From Tretioscincus oriximinensis (Eukaryota > Chordata > Lepidosauria > Squamata > Gymnophthalmidae), in assembly GCA_022410635.1 (NCBI GenBank), contig JAJVDF010000430.1, forward strand, positions 295,696 through 359,695: 64,000 nt of DNA, read 5' to 3'. Position 1 is the first letter of the stretch, and each line of letters starts with the position of its first letter. Shown here piece by piece: positions 59,266 to 64,000 of this stretch. The notes below the pieces were generated by a model, which had not been told where the DNA came from, ran no database searches, and saw only the letters and a list, made by a program, of their open reading frames with translations. The translations under genes and the position numbers were made by a program.

Positions 59266-60299
59266 GGTTGCTACAATTTTCAATGCTTAAATTCCATTTG
59301 TGAACAGCTGTTATTTCATCAGCTGAAACAAGGTTTTTAGTCCTTTTTGTTTTCCATATCCTTCTTTTCAAAACAGGCAATTTCTAAGAAGCCAAATGCC
59401 AATACACTCCAGTTTGTCAATGAACCATGACGCAGACCTGANAATCTGCTTCCATTCTTTGTTTTATTAAGGGGACCTTGAAGCTCATTGAAGAGTATCA
59501 CATGGATTTAAGAAAACAAATCCTGAATTTCAGTGCTTATAATCGGTGGCTATTGGCTTTGATATATTCTGTTATCAGTTTTGTTACAATGATCAACTAT
59601 AGANATGCTTTTATTTTATTTTGCACAATTTATGAGCAATTAATTTTTTGGGCAGCACCCAGGGAATCCATTTGTGCAAACACCCAAATCCTTGATCGTG
59701 TAGGAAGGTACCTAGGTGCTGCTAGTCTTAATGCAAGAATTAGAAAATGTTTTAAACTGGCCATTTTCAGAGGCAGAGAAATCAGTACAATAAGCAAAGT
59801 CTGCTTCTATAAATGAATATGCATTCAGCTAGGAAATTTAGAAATGCTAAGTTTAAGTTGTAGTTAACAACTGACACTGCTGATGGCAATTCATCCCATT
59901 CCTGCTGTTTCCATGTGCCGTCTTGTACTTCCCAGATAGTGACTTTTTGTATTTGGTACTTAGGACTGCTTGGTTCTCCTTACTATGAGTTTTCTGATTT
60001 GTGTCAACTTAAGCATTTCTAACTGAACTCTATTTCTGTTCCTACTGCTGCTTACTACCATAAAAACAAAACTCTGCCACAAATTTTGCAAAAAGGACAA
60101 AGAGATGCCACAATTCCACCTGATTTGTTTTCTAAATGATTAAATACAACGCCAACAACACTATAAGCACAAGTTTCAAGACAGGTCAGAGGTTTATCTC
60201 CATATCTAGTAAACCNACTTTTGTCAAGTCCATTATAGTTGTTAGCCATGATTGAAGCTATTTTAACACTAGCCGAATTAGTCCACTGCATTACNGTAA

Positions 60300-60525
60300 T
60301 ACAACAGGCTCCTTCCGCTTGCTCCCATTCATGCCTCCACCCTCTCCTTCCAATCCTTGCCCCTCCCACCCATCTTTCACTTGCTACATCTTTCTTTGGT
60401 ACCTTCTTTCCATTTTCTTTTCTTTTTTCTTCCTTATTGTCCTTCATTTCTTCCTTTCATTCATTTTTTTCTTCCTTACTTTTTTATTTTTCTTGTGTCT
60501 TGCTTCTTCCTTCTTTCTCTGTGGA
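60300..60525. repeat. Polypyrimidine tract on the plus strand
   Basis: About 225 bp almost entirely C and T, with runs such as TTTTCTTTTCTTTTTTCTTC near 60412. The Ser/Phe/Leu-rich open frames in three frames here are low-complexity artefacts. Confidence 0.88.
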
Positions 60526-60764
60526 AGTGCCAAAGTTCTGAGCCCTGTCATTGGTCGTTAAACTTTGGGAACATTGGACTCTTTGATACCCATTTTATTA
60601 TATGTACAGATTTCAGACAAGGAGAAATAGAGANGGTATTCATCAGCATCTTAACTATGAATTATTGAATACTTTGCTCTAATTTGCATTGGTTTTGAAT
60701 TTTGTGTTTTCATCCAGAGAAGAAGGAAGAGAGTATGTAAGTTCAAGGCTCTCATTGTTTTTCA

Positions 60765-60965
60765 AAAATTAAATTGTGTCTGACTTTTTGTGATTCTATG
60801 GACCATACTGCATCAGANTCTACTTTTCCATATTGTTTCCTGAATTTTGCCCAAGCTGACATTCATTGCTTGTATAACACTGTCCNTCCACCTCATCCTC
60901 TGCTAATCCCTTGTCCTTTTGCCTTTAATCTTTTTCAGACAAGGTTGATTTCCTTAAAGCTTTCA
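60765..60965. mobile_element. BovB-like LINE fragment
   Basis: TTGTGTCTGACTTTTTGTGA, TTCTATGGACCATACTGCAT, then CACTGTCCNTCCACCTCATC match, with decay, the remembered BovB 3' part (TGTCCGACTCTTCGTGACCC CATGG type, then CACTGTCCAACCATCTCGTC). BovB is abundant in squamates. The direction is not certain. Confidence 0.6.
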
Positions 60966-61707
60966 TATGTTCTCTTTATATCTACCTTTATTATGAATTG
61001 TTTTCAGAACTACACTGTAGCACAAGATATTAGCACTGAATGCTATGAATTAATAGTACAGGNGAAATTCCACAATAAAGAACCCTGAAATAAGAAAATT
61101 TGTGACATAACAAACAAAGTTGAAAGTCCTGGTGGAAAGCCCATAAAAGTAATGTTGATGGGTTTTGTTGTAAACAAAATTTCATTATAACAAATAAATT
61201 TATTCAACCCTTTGGCGTTTGTTATAATGGGATGTCATCTGTATTTCTGAATTGGGTCTATNTCTTTGTGACGTAAGAAAAAAATTAGCCTCTTTTATAT
61301 TATCTTTGGAAATATTCTCTATTAATGTATCAGTTCAAATGAATTTGTTTTTCTCCTGTTTAGAAAACTGGTCAGATTCTTAAAAGATCAAGTAACTGAA
61401 CATCAAGAAGTATTCATCAAGTCAGCAGTTAATAAGCTAGCATTAACCAAACCACATGCTGCTTTTATTGAATCATTTGCTGGAAATTGCTATCATTCAT
61501 GATTGCTACAAATGATATCTTATTTTGGCTGACCTACATCTACGTATTAAGCATGTCATTATCTTTTTCTACCCTTTTTTCAGAATTACAAAGTATTAAG
61601 GAAGATTTTGCTAAAAACACATGCAACATAGATGCTCTTATTAGTTAAATGGGACAAGAGGAGTCAACTATTTACTGATTTGGGAATGTGTATTACAATG
61701 TCTATTC

Positions 61708-62433
61708 CAGGGTGGATAAAAATCAATGTTTTTTTAAAAAAAAATCAAAAAAATCGGATTTTTTTTATTTAAATCGGATTTTTTTTTATTTAAATCGGGT
61801 TTTTTTCAATAAACTGCTTTTTGAGGAAAATATTTTACCATTCAAAAGTTCTTACATCATGAGATAAAGCTGAGTTATTTAACTCAGTAGAATAAAGGCT
61901 GTATATGTGTAACATTCACAGTGCCATGCTCTTCCAGAGGTTTCTGTAGGATTAGTGGGCAGTTTCTCTCCTATATTATCACAGACGCTCGCTTTACTTA
62001 CACAGTTCTCAAAACTGAATTTGACTCCGCAGAGGTCCCAGCCTCTTCTTCACAGCAAAAATGTTACAACATNAACAGAGTTGAGAAAAAGACCTTAANC
62101 CTATTGTTCTACAAACCTATGAATACAGAATCAACCCCTTCAGTGCCAAGTCCAAGAAGTTAGACAATATGTTTCTGATTGTTTGGAGTGGAATAGATCT
62201 GCACAACACAAGAAGAATGTGAATCTAAGTNTGAGGAGGAGGAAGGGCAAGCAGACAAGAAAATGAAAGTGAAACTTTGTGATTCTAAAAATCTTCATCT
62301 ACTTGCATGTTAAAATAGCAAGAACTAGTTTAGGTAGAAACTTTGATTTAAATCACTGATTTAAATCAAGCCTTACTGACTAGTGATTTAAATCGTGATT
62401 TAAATCAGTTAGATTTAAATCAAATCCACCCTG
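61708..62433. mobile_element. hAT-like non-autonomous DNA element with GATTTAAATC repeats
   Basis: Terminal repeats CAGGGTGGAT and ATCCACCCTG are exact. The 8-bp flanks GTCTATTC (61700-61707 and 62434-62441) are identical. Both subterminal regions carry many GATTTAAATC palindromes and their halves. The 80-codon frame at 61921-62163 is not a recognisable transposase. Confidence 0.87.
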
Positions 62434-63282
62434 GTCTATTCCATGGTTTTGCCAATGATACATTACTAGTTCAATGTGGGAAGACGAACATCCATTGTAT
62501 AAGGATCAATGATGGGGCTAGGAATGTTGAACTCAGCAGCATCACAGGCTGCCTAGCTGTCTTCCAACATGATGAGAGCACAGCTGATGCATGGAGGCCT
62601 GGGACAGAGAAAGGAGGCACAACCACTTTTCCTCACCAGCCTCAGCTGTGCCAGTGTGAGCAACCTTGCCAGCCCAATTTTGCAGGCTTGCTCATTAGTG
62701 AGATTAATAATAACAATAAAAAAATAAACAAGCAACCCAAGACGGAATACAAAACAAAATAAAAATCAAATTAAAATTAAATTAAAACATGCAATTCAAG
62801 AGGGAGCTTCTTCAGCATATCTGCAAATGCTCCTGGAACTTTGTATGGTAATAACCATACTAGCCTTCCAGTTGGAATACAATTGGTTCATAGTTTCAAA
62901 TATTGCACATAAAAGTATATTTTCTTCGAAGTAGATCATAAAGATTTGCCCCCTCAAGGGCATGCCCACAGTCTGTGCAGTCCTGTTATATAGGAAGAGG
63001 CTATATATTTCCTCATAAAATAGTCATTGCAGGTAGCTGCATAACGGCAGGGGAAGAGAGCTGAGTAGTTTTATAACTCTCACCCATTCTCCTATGAATG
63101 AATGATGTTCAGACAACATACTGTATGGCAACATATATATATACACTGCACAAATAAGAAGAAAAAGNAAAAGCACAGCTTTAACACTTTTATGTAATTC
63201 AGTTAAGTCCTGAATTTATGGTCCATACTGGTAACATTCCTAAATATTTATGGCAAGGAAAGACCAGCACAAGAATGTTTTT

Positions 63283-63375
63283 CTGCACTGAGCCTTATTC
63301 CAGATTATATACCAGAATAGGGGGTCTGGCATCTGCTTGGTAGTGCAGACTATGGCAGATACCATCCAACTCTTC
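63283..63375. mobile_element. Foldback MITE family A, copy 8 (left half)
   Basis: TGCACTGAGCCTTATTCCAG, ATTATATACCAGAATAGGGG and AGTGCAGACTATGGCAGATA match the left arm. The right arm is not visible. Confidence 0.6.
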
Positions 63376-64000
63376 TTTGACCCTAGTAAACTATTATGAG
63401 CTAAGAATTATTCTATGATATCACTCACACAATGATATCCCTTTCCAGCCCCATTACCTCCGGATTGTCCAGAAGACACTGCAATGATAAAAAAAAAACC
63501 TGACAAATAGAGCTTGACTAAAAACATATTTTAGACCCCCAAATAGGTATCTGAGTATGTTCATGAAAGCATATATATATTCATATGAGTTATTCACTAC
63601 AGACAAGACACAGCCTTTTTTTTTTTTTTGGTAATCAGGCAAAATATGGGGGAAACTACGAATATAATATTGTATGAATGATGTTGAGAATTGACCTACC
63701 TAAACAGGTAGGTTTCAACACTCTAGCAGCAATATAATTAACTTTCTTTTTTAAAAACACCACTAGAATGGAGGTCTTTTCCAGACCCCCAAATTAGAAC
63801 CTACAATCTATAACAGCCCCAGATTATGGGGGATGAAAATTTACTCTTTCTCTTTTCTTAGGCTGCAAACCCACAGCGCCTTAAAACGGGAGCAAATTGG
63901 GAGTGGACCCAGTTTTTGCGTTTAGTCTTCCGTTTGGCGCACTATTTTTGTTTGCACACCCATTGATTCCTGTTGCTGCCGCTGCTCGCTTCATCCACTC

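Larger units (their letters stand above)
55209..64000 (-). other. DTNA intron upstream of w1 (partial)
   Basis: It holds L1 ORF2 (56210-58000), L2-like ends (58475-58748, 58800-59265), a polypyrimidine tract (60300-60525), a BovB-like fragment (60765-60965), a hAT-like element (61708-62433) and MITE A copy 8 (63283-63375). 55550-55700 (CCACCCACCCCACAAAGGGC plus CTCTGGGTGGCTCACAG) looks like an antisense LINE tail. 59270-60290, 61240-61700 and 62440-63280 show nothing I recognise. No N-terminal DTNA exon was found. Confidence 0.65.

Noticed and set aside
60239..60668. Three overlapping Ser/Leu/Phe-rich frames that look like membrane proteins
   Set aside because: They are read from the polypyrimidine tract, which gives Ser, Phe, Leu and Pro in any frame.
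61921..62163. 80-codon frame inside the hAT-like element as possible transposase
   Set aside because: Too short, interrupted by Ns and without the hAT dimerisation motif.
1..64000. CRISPR arrays, operons, phage or plasmid features
   Set aside because: The repeats are dispersed eukaryotic elements, and the only gene has spliceosomal introns. No regularly spaced short repeats were seen.

Overview
The window is a piece of a vertebrate nuclear genome, most likely from a squamate reptile (lizard or snake). It is AT-rich and packed with interspersed repeats. Several are tRNA-derived SINEs that look like Sauria SINEs, and a BovB-like fragment and many CR1 3' ends are also present. Isolated Ns are scattered through it, as in a short-read draft assembly. 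There is no bacterial or phage gene content.

One protein-coding gene spans almost the whole window on the minus strand: alpha-dystrobrevin (DTNA). It is the cytoplasmic, syntrophin- and dystrophin-binding member of the dystrophin-associated complex. I placed 14 coding exons by hand from splice sites, reading phase and remembered protein family similarity. In transcript order (descending coordinates) these are: EF-hand-like region (54995-55208, 48978-49063, 48099-48253, 46578-46683), ZZ zinc finger (43138-43304), linker (41059-41183), a 9-nt microexon (35366-35374), the variable and syntrophin-binding region (33784-33864, 24875-24952, 23928-24020) and the coiled-coil region (15655-15742, 9370-9476, 7713-7826, 3259-3355). 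Together they give 1520 nt, which is 2 nt plus 506 whole codons in one unbroken frame. The N-terminal exon or exons lie beyond 64000 and the C-terminal exons lie before position 1, so the gene is partial at both ends.

Everything else is intron and repeats. 1-3258 holds stacked CR1 tails. 3356-15654 holds a palindromic SINE, an L1 remnant, foldback MITEs, Sauria SINEs and a candidate solo LTR. 15743-33783 holds a Tigger-like palindromic DNA element, more MITEs, CR1 ends and a G-rich hAT-like element. 33865-48977 is mostly quiet intron with a few SINEs, an inverted repeat and a trinucleotide microsatellite beside an exon. 49064-54994 holds a 2.2-kb CR1 with recognisable reverse transcriptase. 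55209-64000 holds a minus-strand L1 ORF2, L2-like ends, a BovB-like piece, a polypyrimidine tract and a hAT-like element.

The most notable points are the 9-nt microexon (codes Asp-Thr-Trp), the block of four consecutive phase-2 symmetric exons, a NAGNAG acceptor, a weak last donor with an in-frame read-through tail, and several palindromic mobile elements with clean target-site duplications. I found no novel multi-gene system.
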